Part shown: piece by piece, positions 55,301 to 63,761 of the stretch
Layout of the letters: the number at the start of each line of letters is the position of its first letter
How positions within the stretch are numbered: the stretch's first letter is position 1
The notes under the pieces: generated by a model
Database searches by the model: none
The model's input: the letters and a program-made list of their open reading frames with translations, nothing else
Told to the model about the DNA's origin: nothing
From: Chryseobacterium sp. MYb7
Lineage (GTDB): Bacteria > Bacteroidota > Bacteroidia > Flavobacteriales > Weeksellaceae
Reading direction: 5' to 3'
DNA: 64,000 bases
Assembly: GCF_002979455.1 (NCBI RefSeq)
Contig: NZ_PCOU01000007.1
Span: 1 to 64,000, forward strand
Translations under genes and position numbers: made by a program

Positions 55301-56997
55301 TCTTCCTGCAGACCAACAGTTACAGAAAAGCCTAAGCTGGCCTGTGAGCCATCAGCTATAACAACAATATCGCTGATACTTGCCGGAAAATTGGCTAATT
55401 TTTGCTCACCTTCAACACCAAAATATTGTGCTGTGATGTAAGGCGCTTTTGTTTGAAGGGTCAACCCCTGAAATTTCACCCCTTTAAAATCAGCATCTTT
55501 CTTTTCATTAGGATCATTGTCATCAGCGGAAGCGTTGGCTCCGATGGCAAGACTGCCATTAAGAATGGCTTTGGGTAAAAACTCACGGTTTTTCACCCGC
55601 ATCTCTATGGTTGAACCTGCGGCAATGGTTGCCTTGGCACTCCAGATATCAAAGTTAATATCATCAAATGTCGTAACAGAAATTAAATATTCCTCTTCCG
55701 TTATCATTCCCCTGTATCCTAAATACTTTGGGATCGTATTATTCTGATTATTATTCTTCTGAATAGGAAGCTGAACTGCTCCTTCCAGGTTTGCTCCTAC
55801 AATTTTAGAGGCAGCTAAATCAATTCCAATTTTATCCAGAGAATATCTCCATGCGTTTTCTTTATTGGTTACTCCTCTGTCAATGGGGAATAAATTATTG
55901 GCCGCAAAATTTCCTGATACACCATAAGAATCGATCAGAAGATTATTCGCTTCAAAAGAAACCCTGCTGTCAATATGGTCTTCTGTTTTAAATTCCTGGG
56001 GCAGTCCTATATTTAAAGTCTGAACATACAGTCCCCGCCATGATTCCGTACCTCCTATTAAATATCCGTGCGTATTATAATACTGGGGGAACATCACACT
56101 TGGATCAGTCCGTAAATCACTCAAATCCAAAACAGCATTATTTACAAAGAATGAAAAATACCCTTTATCCTGATTTTTAATTTGAGAGGTAATGGCAAAT
56201 GGTGTAATACTTACTTTTACCAAAATATCATTCCAGTCTGTGGCTTTAAATGCAAAATCTCCACGAACCCGGTTAGTTTGTCCGTTACTGCCAAACTCAG
56301 GTAAAACACTTCCATTGCTGTCCAAAGGAACCAGAACATTTCTTGATATTTGGACATTTCCTTTTAAGGATAACTCTTTTATGCCGTCACAATCAATGAT
56401 TACATAAGTATTATCATTGACACTTCCTCCGTTAAGCTTATTAATCCTTCCTCCTTCAAGGGTAAGCATCCACTGGTTCTGATTAAAGGGCATATTGATA
56501 TCGCCAAGCAAGGATAGCTTGGCATCTCCTATAATCTTTCCATTATAAGAAAGCTTAACATCTTCCGCCCCAAAAAACAGCGTTTTTTTTCCGCCTTCTG
56601 CTCCTTGCTGTGGAGTTACTACACGGGCATATACATTAATTAAGGCATACTCAGGAGTGAATTTAGCTTTGGTAACAACGATTCCGTATTCTACGTTGGA
56701 TACATTTTCTTTAAGCCCAATCGGTAATTCCGTAAGATCATTGGGATTTATGGTATTGGTAAAATGGCCATTGGCTTCAATCGTATTGAAAGCTCCAATC
56801 GCCTTACCTATCTCAGCATCGGTTTCAGGATCGTTATCCGAATTATTTATAAAATGATCGGAATAAAGTTCCGGAATAGAAAAACGGCTCTTATCCTTTA
56901 TAGTATACTGAAGGGAGTCTTTATGAGCAGCAAAAACATTATTGCAGCCCATAAGCATATATACGGAAAGTATTAAAAGAAAATAAATATTCTTCAT
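52321..56997 (-). CDS. giant exported protein heading the toxin operon (unknown family)
   Basis: About 1558 residues from Met 56997 (MKNIYFLLILSV...), chosen because it begins a signal peptide; the frame itself opens at 57039. A Cys sits in YMLMGCNNVFA, so lipidation rather than simple cleavage is possible. The sequence is beta-rich throughout with many Gly/Asn turns, a proline run GSPPPPPEV near 910, and FN3-like strands late in the protein (TVTAFAAESPTES). No enzyme motif is recognised. It is the first gene of the operon, 51 bases upstream of the toxin. It probably forms a surface scaffold or secretion partner for the toxin. Confidence 0.8.
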   Translation of the reverse strand: MKNIYFLLILSVYMLMGCNNVFAAHKDSLQYTIKDKSRFSIPELYSDHFINNSDNDPETDAEIGKAIGAFNTIEANGHFTNTINPNDLTELPIGLKENVSNVEYGIVVTKAKFTPEYALINVYARVVTPQQGAEGGKKTLFFGAEDVKLSYNGKIIGDAKLSLLGDINMPFNQNQWMLTLEGGRINKLNGGSVNDNTYVIIDCDGIKELSLKGNVQISRNVLVPLDSNGSVLPEFGSNGQTNRVRGDFAFKATDWNDILVKVSITPFAITSQIKNQDKGYFSFFVNNAVLDLSDLRTDPSVMFPQYYNTHGYLIGGTESWRGLYVQTLNIGLPQEFKTEDHIDSRVSFEANNLLIDSYGVSGNFAANNLFPIDRGVTNKENAWRYSLDKIGIDLAASKIVGANLEGAVQLPIQKNNNQNNTIPKYLGYRGMITEEEYLISVTTFDDINFDIWSAKATIAAGSTIEMRVKNREFLPKAILNGSLAIGANASADDNDPNEKKDADFKGVKFQGLTLQTKAPYITAQYFGVEGEQKLANFPASISDIVVIADGSQASLGFSVTVGLQEERFSATGGMMIRGLITNENNKQRWKYDGFNLTKLGLRNVDIGVAIVSGEFQIMRKDPLYGNGFTAHLNAKIKGIKGIEVDVNATYGYSTFRYWGFEGSVKGLKIQATALTITGFTGGAFYHMVPDRDMSLNPAYANKALVLKPDNTIGLALRAGIYGSVASDKAVSIMAGFNISTNPNGGLANIGFIGEAVVMADISKLVPGDPLAGVKDKFKEMTGKPGFLNDLKNNSHVNSFLDTKAVDEQYPVTEKVEGAIYAKLAMNYDFNNSVFHASLDVFVDIAHGIIKGIGPNGRAGWAVIHVAPDEWYMHIGTPTDMIGLKVGLGSFYLQSGSYFMVGTRIPGSPPPPPEVAEILGLQLNDLDYMNSLNALGDGKGFAFGTHLKFDTGDMTALFLYARFQAGLGTDIMLKNYGEAKCSNRGGEQIGINGWYANGQAYVYLQGELGIKIKLWFIKKKIPIIKAGVASLLQAKGPNPYWVRGYLGGYYNLLGGMIKGRFRFKMEFGEECVLENSSVLGGMKIISDLTPKKDETDVDVFAIPQATFAVRVNEPIVIPEDDGDHTYKVVVDKMTIIDDQGKEIKGVIEYANSKDVANFVSEDILPPNKTLKAIAQVSFMEKKNGMYEVVMADSQKAIEIEERIFTTGSAPNVIPLSNIKYAYPVPEQENYYTGETNTGYIKLKRGQDYLFDDPNWNTVTAFAAESPTESNFSYNTNDNTVNFNTPNLGKQKDYTFALIAKNKNGNTTSTGNDTVEETVKTEENTDDSAVSVTTEVKKAQSLSKDGEIERLAFTFRTSKYNTFENKLSSLNFNPLWIKLSSDVVTLQNNMNADEYFDATEISGSKYTDNKPLIDLTALMDDSFANKFKGLIYNNYPIDELTLNRAESEDDFAGIPPVKAFPVFTSYMQYLGSDKGNGFLKQTFPFKYDLFSYYKSDWYELISKAASKYVGSPANVRPAVINALLESTYGIIPETRYNVKAKYTLPGNKQGTEKQINYEFK

Positions 56998-57379
56998 CAA
57001 TTGTACTATTTTTACAAAATCATATGTTTTTTTACGCAAACAACAATGTGAAAGATTTCAAGCATTATTAACAGAAAACCATTCGTAACGATTGTTATTG
57101 TATGCACTATGATTGGCTAACAATACCAATGATGATACCATTATTAATTCTAGAAAAAACTTTTTACTTGAGTTGCTAAAAATAAATAAAACAGCAGGTT
57201 ATGTTATAGGTATTTTCCCCATATTCATACCGTAATTTAACGGATACTGATCATATACCACTCCTTATGGGAACTTTGAAGTAAGTACTAATCACTATCT
57301 GCAACTATTATCACTATGGGCTACCGCCAAGTTTGCCTTGTCTTATTTAGTACATATAATTCATTATTAAATGTTTATG

Positions 57380-57387
57380 CAAAGATA
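57380..57387 (-). promoter_or_regulatory. possible -7 box of the toxin operon
   Basis: Read on the minus strand the sequence is TATCTTTG, matching TAnnTTTG. The expected -33 position has no clean TTG, so this is tentative. If used, the transcript leader before ATG 56997 would be about 370 bases. Confidence 0.35.
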
Positions 57388-57510
57388 AAAATTAATTTTA
57401 CTGAAAACAGGCTTTGGAGAAATTCTTTTCCCGATAATTTGATATAAAGTATAAAATAATCGAAGGGTAAAAACGATTAAACTAGAGAATTACTTCTTTA
57501 AGGAATGACA

Positions 57511-57540
57511 TTGTTGAAAGCAACAAAAATCTTACTTTTG
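57511..57540 (+). promoter_or_regulatory. promoter of the frameshifted membrane-protein gene
   Basis: TTG at 57511-57513, 19-base spacer, TACTTTTG at 57533-57540. The start codon of the small gene is about 100 bases downstream. Confidence 0.65.
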
Positions 57541-57644
57541 ATAAAGGATTAAAAAATCATCTCCACGATAATAGACTGATTGAAAGATTTTTCTATCAAA
57601 TCAGAAAATTCTTAGAATATCCGGGGTGAATAAAAAAAACAGAA

Positions 57645-58080
57645 ATGGATCAAAAGAAAATTATAGCAGCAATAATATTAATAGCAGGATTCTTGACCTC
57701 TATTTATGTAGGAATAAATATATCTACAAAAAACAATATTTTTTTTGTATGACTTTGTTATTAGTAAGCGTTTCTCTATTATTGATATAGCCATTGCTAG
57801 TTCGGAAGAAACCGTTTTCAAATCTCAGCTAATAAGCATATTGTTATATCTATTTTTTATCATTTTGTTCTTGAGGCAAGGAAACAAAAGCTTCATTGTA
57901 TACATTTTTTTTAGCTTAATCCTTTTGGTTATCATTTTTGAAACTTATTGTATTTATTTAGTTTTGAATGATAAATATCTAGGACAACATCTCAGATTGA
58001 ATATAATAATTTTTCTATTGGGTTTATCAGTATTGAAGAAGTTTAAATCTTCAAAAGCAGGTTATGAAAATACTCAATGA
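57645..58080 (+). pseudogene. small membrane protein gene split by a frameshift in a T8 tract
   Basis: ATG 57645 opens a frame (MDQKKIIAAIILIAGFLTSI...) that stops at 57750-57752, right after a run of eight T. The next frame continues from the same point to 58080 with no ATG of its own. Removing one T joins them into one protein of about 145 residues with four hydrophobic segments (for example ISILLYLFFIILFL and VYIFFSLILLVIIF) and a basic C-terminus. No family is recognised. The slip at a homopolymer may be phase variation, inactivation or a sequencing error. It lies just inside the island's right end. Confidence 0.7.
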
Positions 58081-58102
58081 GTCATTATAGCACAATCAAA
58101 AT

Positions 58103-58133
58103 TTGCTCACTATAAAGAAAATTTATATTTTTG
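58103..58133 (+). promoter_or_regulatory. promoter pointing outward at the island's right end
   Basis: TTG at 58103-58105, exactly 20 bases, then TATTTTTG at 58126-58133: the same geometry as the two tRNA promoters. In the integrated state it reads through attR into a terminator at 58290. In an excised circle it would read across the joined attachment site toward the integrase. Confidence 0.65.
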
Positions 58134-58249
58134 TTTTGAAGCAATTTGAACAAATTTTGTCCTATTTCCCAAGGTGGAATAATCGGTTACCTAGTAAATT
58201 AAAAATCCTAAAATCCTTATTTATAAAAGGATAATAAAGAATAAAATAT

Positions 58250-58273
58250 ATTCCTGGAGAAACCACTAGAAAT
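58250..58273. repeat. attR: right attachment repeat of the island
   Basis: An exact 24-base copy of 10706-10729, corresponding to the last 16 bases of tRNA-Phe plus eight bases. Upstream sequence does not form a tRNA, so this is a 3' remnant. It is followed by the original terminator context and then the gal operon. Confidence 0.88.
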
Positions 58274-58288
58274 TTAACAATTTCTAAC

Positions 58289-58326
58289 AAACCCTTCAAA
58301 TTTCACAATTTGAAGGGTTATTTTTT
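58289..58326. terminator. terminator beyond attR, probably the ancestral tRNA-Phe terminator
   Basis: Stem AACCCTTCAAATT with AATTTGAAGGGTT, four-base loop, then a T run. Both flanks contain A/T tracts, so it may also end the convergent galM transcript (galM stops at 58388). It resembles the hairpin after tRNA-Phe copy 2. Confidence 0.8.
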
Positions 58327-58387
58327 GTCATATATCAATGGAAAGTGTTAGTATAAAGCTAATCCTCAAAAACTTTATTAACTATTT

Positions 58388-59470
58388 TTATTTTTGATTA
58401 TCGAATCCAATTTTATTGTCAATAATTGAGAATTTGTAAATAGTTGAATGTTTATACCCATTTTTAGGAGTCAGGATTGGTGATGGAAAATGAGATTGGT
58501 TAATTGCATCGGGAAAATTTTGTGTTTCTAAGCAAAACGCCTCTCTTTCCTGGTATATGTGATCCTCTTTTCCTTTTTCATTTTGTATCCAATTGGCAGT
58601 ATATAATTGCAAGCCCGGCATTGTGGTAAATACTTCCATTTTTCTACCGGATTGAGGCTCTATAACGATAGCTGCTAACTCTAAACTATGTATACGATGT
58701 TTTAAAACAAAATTATGATCATATCCGTTCCCAATAGCAAGCTGATCGTGATCAATATTAATTCTGTCTCCTATATATGTTAAAGAGGTAAAATCAAACG
58801 GGGTACTTTTTACTGTTAAAATCTCACCTGTAGGTTCATAGCTTTTTGTAAGAGGAGTATAAAAATCAGCCTCGATCTGCAATTGGTGGTTATTTATTGT
58901 TCCACTACCTTCTCCCGCCAAATTAAAATAAGAATGGTTCACCAGATTGAGTATGGTTTCCTGATCTGTTGTCCCTGAATAATCTAATCGTAATTCATTA
59001 TTTTCACTAATAGAATAGGTTACTGTTACAGTTACTGTACCCGGATACCCCTCTTCCCCGTCAGGAGAAGTGTATTGAAAAGTCACTTTCGAAGCAGAAG
59101 ACTCTTTAACATCCCATATTTTTTTGTCAAAACCAATCCAACCACCATGCAAATGATTACTTCCATCGTTCACTGCTAATGAGTATTCTTTTCTGTTTAA
59201 TGTAAATTTTCCTTTTTTAATACGATTAGCATATCTACCACAAATAGCTCCTTGATAGAGTTTATTATTATCAATATATTCTTGTGCTGTATCATATCCC
59301 TGTACCACATCGTCCAATTTCCCCTCCTTATCTTTAACATTAATACTCACTATGATTGCACCATAATTAGTCATCTGCACAATCATCCCATTCTTATTTT
59401 TCAGCGTAAATAATTGTACTTTTTGATTGTTGTGAACTGTATTAAAAGCCACTTCATTGATGATACCCAT
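58388..59470 (-). CDS. galM: aldose 1-epimerase (galactose mutarotase)
   Basis: A 360-residue cytosolic enzyme that interconverts beta- and alpha-galactose so galactokinase can act. Family features are GRYANRIKKGKF near 77, VNDGSNHLHGG near 99, the catalytic His in LVNHSYFNLAGEGSG near 182, GNGYDHNFVL near 247, and the catalytic Glu in AFCLETQNFPDA near 317. No signal peptide is seen. It is the last gene of the gal operon, 4 bases after galK, and sits beside the island boundary. Confidence 0.93.
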   Translation of the reverse strand: MGIINEVAFNTVHNNQKVQLFTLKNKNGMIVQMTNYGAIIVSINVKDKEGKLDDVVQGYDTAQEYIDNNKLYQGAICGRYANRIKKGKFTLNRKEYSLAVNDGSNHLHGGWIGFDKKIWDVKESSASKVTFQYTSPDGEEGYPGTVTVTVTYSISENNELRLDYSGTTDQETILNLVNHSYFNLAGEGSGTINNHQLQIEADFYTPLTKSYEPTGEILTVKSTPFDFTSLTYIGDRINIDHDQLAIGNGYDHNFVLKHRIHSLELAAIVIEPQSGRKMEVFTTMPGLQLYTANWIQNEKGKEDHIYQEREAFCLETQNFPDAINQSHFPSPILTPKNGYKHSTIYKFSIIDNKIGFDNQK

Positions 59471-59474
59471 TATT

Positions 59475-60758
59475 TTAAAAGTCTAATTTAACAGCTCCCT
59501 TTTGTCGGATAAATAAAGGATGACAAGAACCAGCACCAAATAAATGATTTAAAGTGGTAGTGTATCTTTCAAGCAAATCTTCAGGAACAAAGGCTTGTAT
59601 TGTTCCAGCAAATCCTCCCCCATGCACACGCCAGGCTCCAGCTCCTTTTAATACGACTTCGCTATACGCCAATCCCAATGAAACGGCTTGTTCTTTTATA
59701 TTACTTGATACATAAACATTTTGATTGTACATATACGAACTATGTCCTGAATCTATTACCAATTGTAAAAATTTTTTGAAATCATTCTTCTCTAATGCTG
59801 TTACTTCATCTACTACCCGGTCATTTTCGCATTCAAAATGAATGGCTCTTAAAATAGCCCGGTCTCCTACTTTCTGACGGATAGAAGGTGCAATATCCAT
59901 TACCTTTTCCAGAGTAGTTTCTCTCAGCACACTACATCCTAAATGGGCTGCAACTTCTTTCATCTCTTTAGGTAAAACAGCATATTCATTATTCAGATTG
60001 GTATGATCCCCTCGGGTATCTGTAATGACTAAAGAAAAGCCTGTAGATTCAAAATCAAAATCTACTTTTTTAACAATAGGATTTTTTACATCAGCAAAAT
60101 CAATGGTAACCAATCCTCCTACCGAACAAGCGACCTGATCCATTAATCCACAAGGTTTTCCAAAGAAAACATTTTCTGCATATTGTCCTATACGAGCATT
60201 TAATATAGGATCTAATTTGCCTTCATTAAATAAATGACTAACGATTACTCCAATTAATACCTCAAATGATGCTGACGAACTTAATCCGGAACCTTTAGGA
60301 ACACATCCGTCAATTACGGCATCAAACCCTCCTATTTCATATCCCAATTCATTTAATCGGGCATTAATTCCCCGGATAAGAGCATTTGGAGTTGAAAATT
60401 CATTTTCGTTGGGAATAAGATGATTTAAATCGACTTCAAATGTTTGATAACCTGAAGATTCAATCCGAATTATATCTGAATTATTTTTTGCAGCAATGGC
60501 AATATTATCCAGATTTACTGCGCCCGCTAATACACGACCATGATTATGGTCTGTATGATTGCCTCCTATTTCGGTTCGTCCCGGCGAACTAAAAACAGAA
60601 ACCTCTTTATCACCAAAAACTTCTTTGAAACGAGTTAATGTTTTGGTATATCGGATTGCCTGCTGGCGTAATAATTCTGAATTTCGCCCATATAATTCTC
60701 TAAAAAAAGGGACTTCACCGTCTTTAACTAAAGAATCAATATATTTAATATTTGACAT
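59475..60758 (-). CDS. galK: galactokinase
   Basis: A 427-residue GHMP kinase that phosphorylates alpha-galactose to galactose 1-phosphate. The galactokinase signature GRTEIGGNHTDHNHGRVLAG is near residues 60-79, the ATP-binding motif PKGSGLSSSASFEV is near 154, and the third GHMP motif GAWRVHGGGFAGT is near 370. It lies between galT and galM in the operon, as is usual. The catalytic Asp is in GLMDQVACSVGG. Confidence 0.95.
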   Translation of the reverse strand: MSNIKYIDSLVKDGEVPFFRELYGRNSELLRQQAIRYTKTLTRFKEVFGDKEVSVFSSPGRTEIGGNHTDHNHGRVLAGAVNLDNIAIAAKNNSDIIRIESSGYQTFEVDLNHLIPNENEFSTPNALIRGINARLNELGYEIGGFDAVIDGCVPKGSGLSSSASFEVLIGVIVSHLFNEGKLDPILNARIGQYAENVFFGKPCGLMDQVACSVGGLVTIDFADVKNPIVKKVDFDFESTGFSLVITDTRGDHTNLNNEYAVLPKEMKEVAAHLGCSVLRETTLEKVMDIAPSIRQKVGDRAILRAIHFECENDRVVDEVTALEKNDFKKFLQLVIDSGHSSYMYNQNVYVSSNIKEQAVSLGLAYSEVVLKGAGAWRVHGGGFAGTIQAFVPEDLLERYTTTLNHLFGAGSCHPLFIRQKGAVKLDF

Positions 60759-60808
60759 TTATTTGTATCTAATTTATAAAACAGCCTATTTTTTTATGAA
60801 GAGCTATT

Positions 60809-61858
60809 TTATTTATTTTTATAATGAACTATTGAACTTTTTTTAAGAATTTCTGCGCTTTGTTCCGGAGTAATATCTCTTTGGGCTTCTGCTAACATTT
60901 CGTATCCCACCATAAATTTCTTAACACTCGCAGAGCGAAGCAAAGGAGGATAAAAATGCATATGAAAATGCCATTCTTCATGGGATTCTGAATCTGTAGG
61001 GGCCTGATGTATTCCAGCAGAATAAGGGAAAGAAACGGAGAAAATATTATCGTATTTCGTAGTTAAATCTTTCAATATTTGAGCCAATAAAGCTTGATCT
61101 TCCTGTGAAAAATCCAATAAGCTTTTAAAAGGCTTTTTACTGATAATTATTGTTTCAAATGGCCAGGTTGCCCAAAATGGAACCAAAGCCACAAAAGCTT
61201 TATTTTCCAGTATAATTCGCTCATTAATTTCTATTTCTCTTTGAAGATAATCAGACAGAAGGGTCGTTCCATGTTTACCATAATAGTCCTTCAAATTTTG
61301 CTGTGTTCTAGCCACCTGAGAAGGAATGGATGATTGTGCCCAAATCTGCCCGTGAGGATGGGGATTACTACACCCCATAACTGCCCCTTTATTTTCAAAA
61401 ATCTGAACATGATTAATGTAATCCAGTTCTCCCAGATTCTGATATTCTTCTTTCCAAACAGACACCACCTTTGTAATGGCTTCTACAGACATTTCAGGAA
61501 GAGTCAATGAATGGTCGTGTGAAAAGCAAATTACCCGGTTAATTCCTCTTTCGGGTTCAATTTTAAATAATTCATCCTCGGTTTTATCGAAGGATACTCC
61601 TTCACTCAATAAAGCTCCAAAATCATTATCGAATACATATACACCTTCATACTGGGGGTTTTGGACTCCGTTAATTCTTGAGTTTCCCGAACATAAATAG
61701 CATTCGGGGTCATACTGATTTTGAACGCTTGTTAATGGTTCTTCCTGTTGTCCTTGCCATGGCCGTTTTGCTCTTTGTGGTGATACTAAAACCCATTCAT
61801 CCAATAAAGGATTATATCTTCTATGTGGATGATTTTTACTGTTAAATGAATTACTCAT
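60809..61858 (-). CDS. galT: galactose-1-phosphate uridylyltransferase
   Basis: A 349-residue Leloir enzyme that exchanges UMP between UDP-glucose and galactose 1-phosphate. It has zinc ligands in ECYLCSGN near 54, the active-site triad in NPHPHGQIWAQSS near 165-177 (the nucleophilic His precedes GQ), and late zinc or iron ligands in EEWHFHMHFYPPL near 287. It begins 19 bases after the beta-galactosidase ends. UDP-galactose 4-epimerase is not in this window. Confidence 0.95.
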   Translation of the reverse strand: MSNSFNSKNHPHRRYNPLLDEWVLVSPQRAKRPWQGQQEEPLTSVQNQYDPECYLCSGNSRINGVQNPQYEGVYVFDNDFGALLSEGVSFDKTEDELFKIEPERGINRVICFSHDHSLTLPEMSVEAITKVVSVWKEEYQNLGELDYINHVQIFENKGAVMGCSNPHPHGQIWAQSSIPSQVARTQQNLKDYYGKHGTTLLSDYLQREIEINERIILENKAFVALVPFWATWPFETIIISKKPFKSLLDFSQEDQALLAQILKDLTTKYDNIFSVSFPYSAGIHQAPTDSESHEEWHFHMHFYPPLLRSASVKKFMVGYEMLAEAQRDITPEQSAEILKKSSIVHYKNK

Positions 61859-61877
61859 ATTGAGTTTATTATTTATA

Positions 61878-63761
61878 TCAGTTTGACCCGTTTTCAGGGA
61901 TTAACTTGTCCAAAATAGGTTCGGATAATGTGTTTAATTCTTTATTAATTTTATTATTTTTCTGTTCAATAATTATAATCTCATTATTATCCTTTTTTAA
62001 ATAGCATCCTGGTAAATACAATGTCTGCTGTGGCCCTACTGACCAATATCTTCCTAAATTAATACCGTTAACAAATACAATTCCCTTCCCAAAAGGTCGC
62101 ATATCTAAGAAAGTGTCTCCCACTTTGGATACATTAAAATTTCCTTTGTAGATGGTTGGTCTATTCTCTTTTAAATCAGATTTTTGTTTGGCATCAATTA
62201 CCGGAGCCTTTTCAAAAGGAAGCCCGTACATTTCCCAATCTCCTGTTATTTTTCGGTCATTAATAAATACAGGAGAAATAATTCCTTTTGTGTTCTTATT
62301 AATAGCAGCTCCATAGTTAATTCTTCCCATGTTTTCTACCAGAATGTCTAGTTTTCCATTGAAGGGTATATTAACTTCACATTCATATTTTTTATAGTAA
62401 CGATTAAGCTCTCCAACTTTTTCTCCATTCACATAAACAATTGCATAATCTCTTAATCCATCAAGTTTTAAAGTTCCTTTAATGGGCTGATTAAAATTTT
62501 TGCTGTACCAAACATAGCCATGCCCTTGATTTAATTGCTCAAAAGTTAAAGGATTGTCATTAATTACAGGTCTTACATTATTTTTTACATTTTCTAAATC
62601 AATTGCCTGAGACAATTTAATACCCTGAATCTGAATAACTGGAATTTTTGCAGGAATAGGGGGCGTAGAGGGAGTTTTTAACAATTCTCTTAATTTCAAA
62701 TACTTTTCGGTTTCCCAGCCTGCTTCAGTAATGGGAGCATCATAATCATAACTGGTCATACTCGGCTGTATATCATGAGTTTTATCGTAATTAGCTCCAG
62801 AGCTAAACCCAAAGTTAGTTCCTCCATGTACCATGTAAATATTAAAAGAAATATCATTATTCATGAATTTTTCAATGTGGCTTTTTACTCTTTCCGCAGC
62901 TTTACGAGGGAAAGGTTCTGCCCAATGATCTAACCATCCGGGATAGTATTCTGCTACCATAAAAGGTCCTTCTCCATTATGAAATTTCTTGACTTCTTTT
63001 TTAATATTTTCTGGATCTTCGTCTCCATTTGCAGTTGGCAAAGCGCCAGGCAAAGCACCTCCTTCAAATAACCAGTCTCCATCTGAAGTAAAAAACTCCA
63101 TTCCTTTGAAGCCAACTTCTTTTAATTGATCGAACACAGATGAACTGTATTTTTTATGATCTTCCAACTTAATATCTTCTCTTTGAGCAACAAAAGATCC
63201 AAATTCATTTTCTCCCTGCACCATAACAATAGGACCTCCGTTAACAATCAGATAAGGTTTTACCACCTTGTAAAGTTCTGTGAAATATGCTTTTGTTGAA
63301 TTTAAAAAAGGAATATTGTATTCTCTGATTTTCATATCCTTGTCGTTTTGCAAAAACCAAGGATAACCACCGAATTCCCATTCTGCACATACATAAGGTC
63401 CCGGACGAAGAATGACCATTAAGCCTTCTTCTTTTGCTATTTTTAAAAATTCGGATAAGTTTCGATTCCCGGTTTGAAAATCCCATTTTCCGGGAGCTAT
63501 TTCATGATAATTCCAAAATACATAAGTAGCTATTGTATTTAGCCCCATGGCTTTAACCATTTTTAAGCGATGTCTCCAATACTCATGAGGAATTCTAGCG
63601 TAATGAATCTCACCTGAATGCAATTTAACTGCCTGTCCGTTAAATTTAAATTCTCCATCTTCGATTTTGAAAGATTCATATTTAATAGGTTTCTGCTGTG
63701 CATTTATCGAATTTGCACCTACTAAGGACAGGGCTAAAATTATATTTTTAATAAGTTTCAT
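61878..63761 (-). CDS. beta-galactosidase, glycoside hydrolase family 35, exported
   Basis: A 627-residue enzyme with signal peptide (LALSLVGANSINAQQ). The catalytic barrel includes KLHSGEIHYARIPHEYWRHR near 47-66, LNTIATYVFWNYHE, the acid/base Glu in VMVQGENEFGSF near 185 and the nucleophile Glu in FMVAEYYPGWLDHW near 270. The C-terminal part has jelly-roll domains (LDGLRDYAIVYVNGEKVGEL). It releases galactose from beta-galactosides in the periplasm or at the surface; the downstream galT, galK and galM genes then use it. It is the first gene of the operon. Confidence 0.92.
   Translation of the reverse strand: MKLIKNIILALSLVGANSINAQQKPIKYESFKIEDGEFKFNGQAVKLHSGEIHYARIPHEYWRHRLKMVKAMGLNTIATYVFWNYHEIAPGKWDFQTGNRNLSEFLKIAKEEGLMVILRPGPYVCAEWEFGGYPWFLQNDKDMKIREYNIPFLNSTKAYFTELYKVVKPYLIVNGGPIVMVQGENEFGSFVAQREDIKLEDHKKYSSSVFDQLKEVGFKGMEFFTSDGDWLFEGGALPGALPTANGDEDPENIKKEVKKFHNGEGPFMVAEYYPGWLDHWAEPFPRKAAERVKSHIEKFMNNDISFNIYMVHGGTNFGFSSGANYDKTHDIQPSMTSYDYDAPITEAGWETEKYLKLRELLKTPSTPPIPAKIPVIQIQGIKLSQAIDLENVKNNVRPVINDNPLTFEQLNQGHGYVWYSKNFNQPIKGTLKLDGLRDYAIVYVNGEKVGELNRYYKKYECEVNIPFNGKLDILVENMGRINYGAAINKNTKGIISPVFINDRKITGDWEMYGLPFEKAPVIDAKQKSDLKENRPTIYKGNFNVSKVGDTFLDMRPFGKGIVFVNGINLGRYWSVGPQQTLYLPGCYLKKDNNEIIIIEQKNNKINKELNTLSEPILDKLIPENGSN

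Larger units (their letters stand above)
56998..57644. other. divergent regulatory region, toxin operon and small membrane gene
   Basis: About 650 bases, A/T-rich, no gene seen. On the minus strand a TATCTTTG box (57387-57380) lies about 380 bases before the first start codon of the toxin operon, which would mean a long leader RNA. On the plus strand a good promoter (57511-57540) serves the small membrane gene. Confidence 0.5.
10706..58273. mobile_element. tRNA-Phe-integrated genomic island, about 47.6 kb
   Basis: The boundaries are the 24-base direct repeats at 10706-10729 and 58250-58273; the left one is the 3' end of an intact tRNA-Phe. A tyrosine integrase is adjacent to the left end and reads inward, and an excisionase-like HTH gene lies at 25.3 kb. 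The cargo is accessory: defence operon, SusCD-peptidase locus, XRE regulator, CPBP protease and toxin operon. Sampled lines suggest a mosaic, with the defence genes much richer in A+T than the SusC region. No relaxase, coupling protein or type IV secretion gene is visible, so the element is probably integrative but dependent on a helper or non-mobile. Outside the right end the chromosomal gal operon resumes. Confidence 0.85.

Noticed and set aside
10706..58273. Self-transmissible conjugative element
   Set aside because: No relaxase, coupling protein, VirB4-type ATPase or Tra genes are visible in the 47.6 kb.
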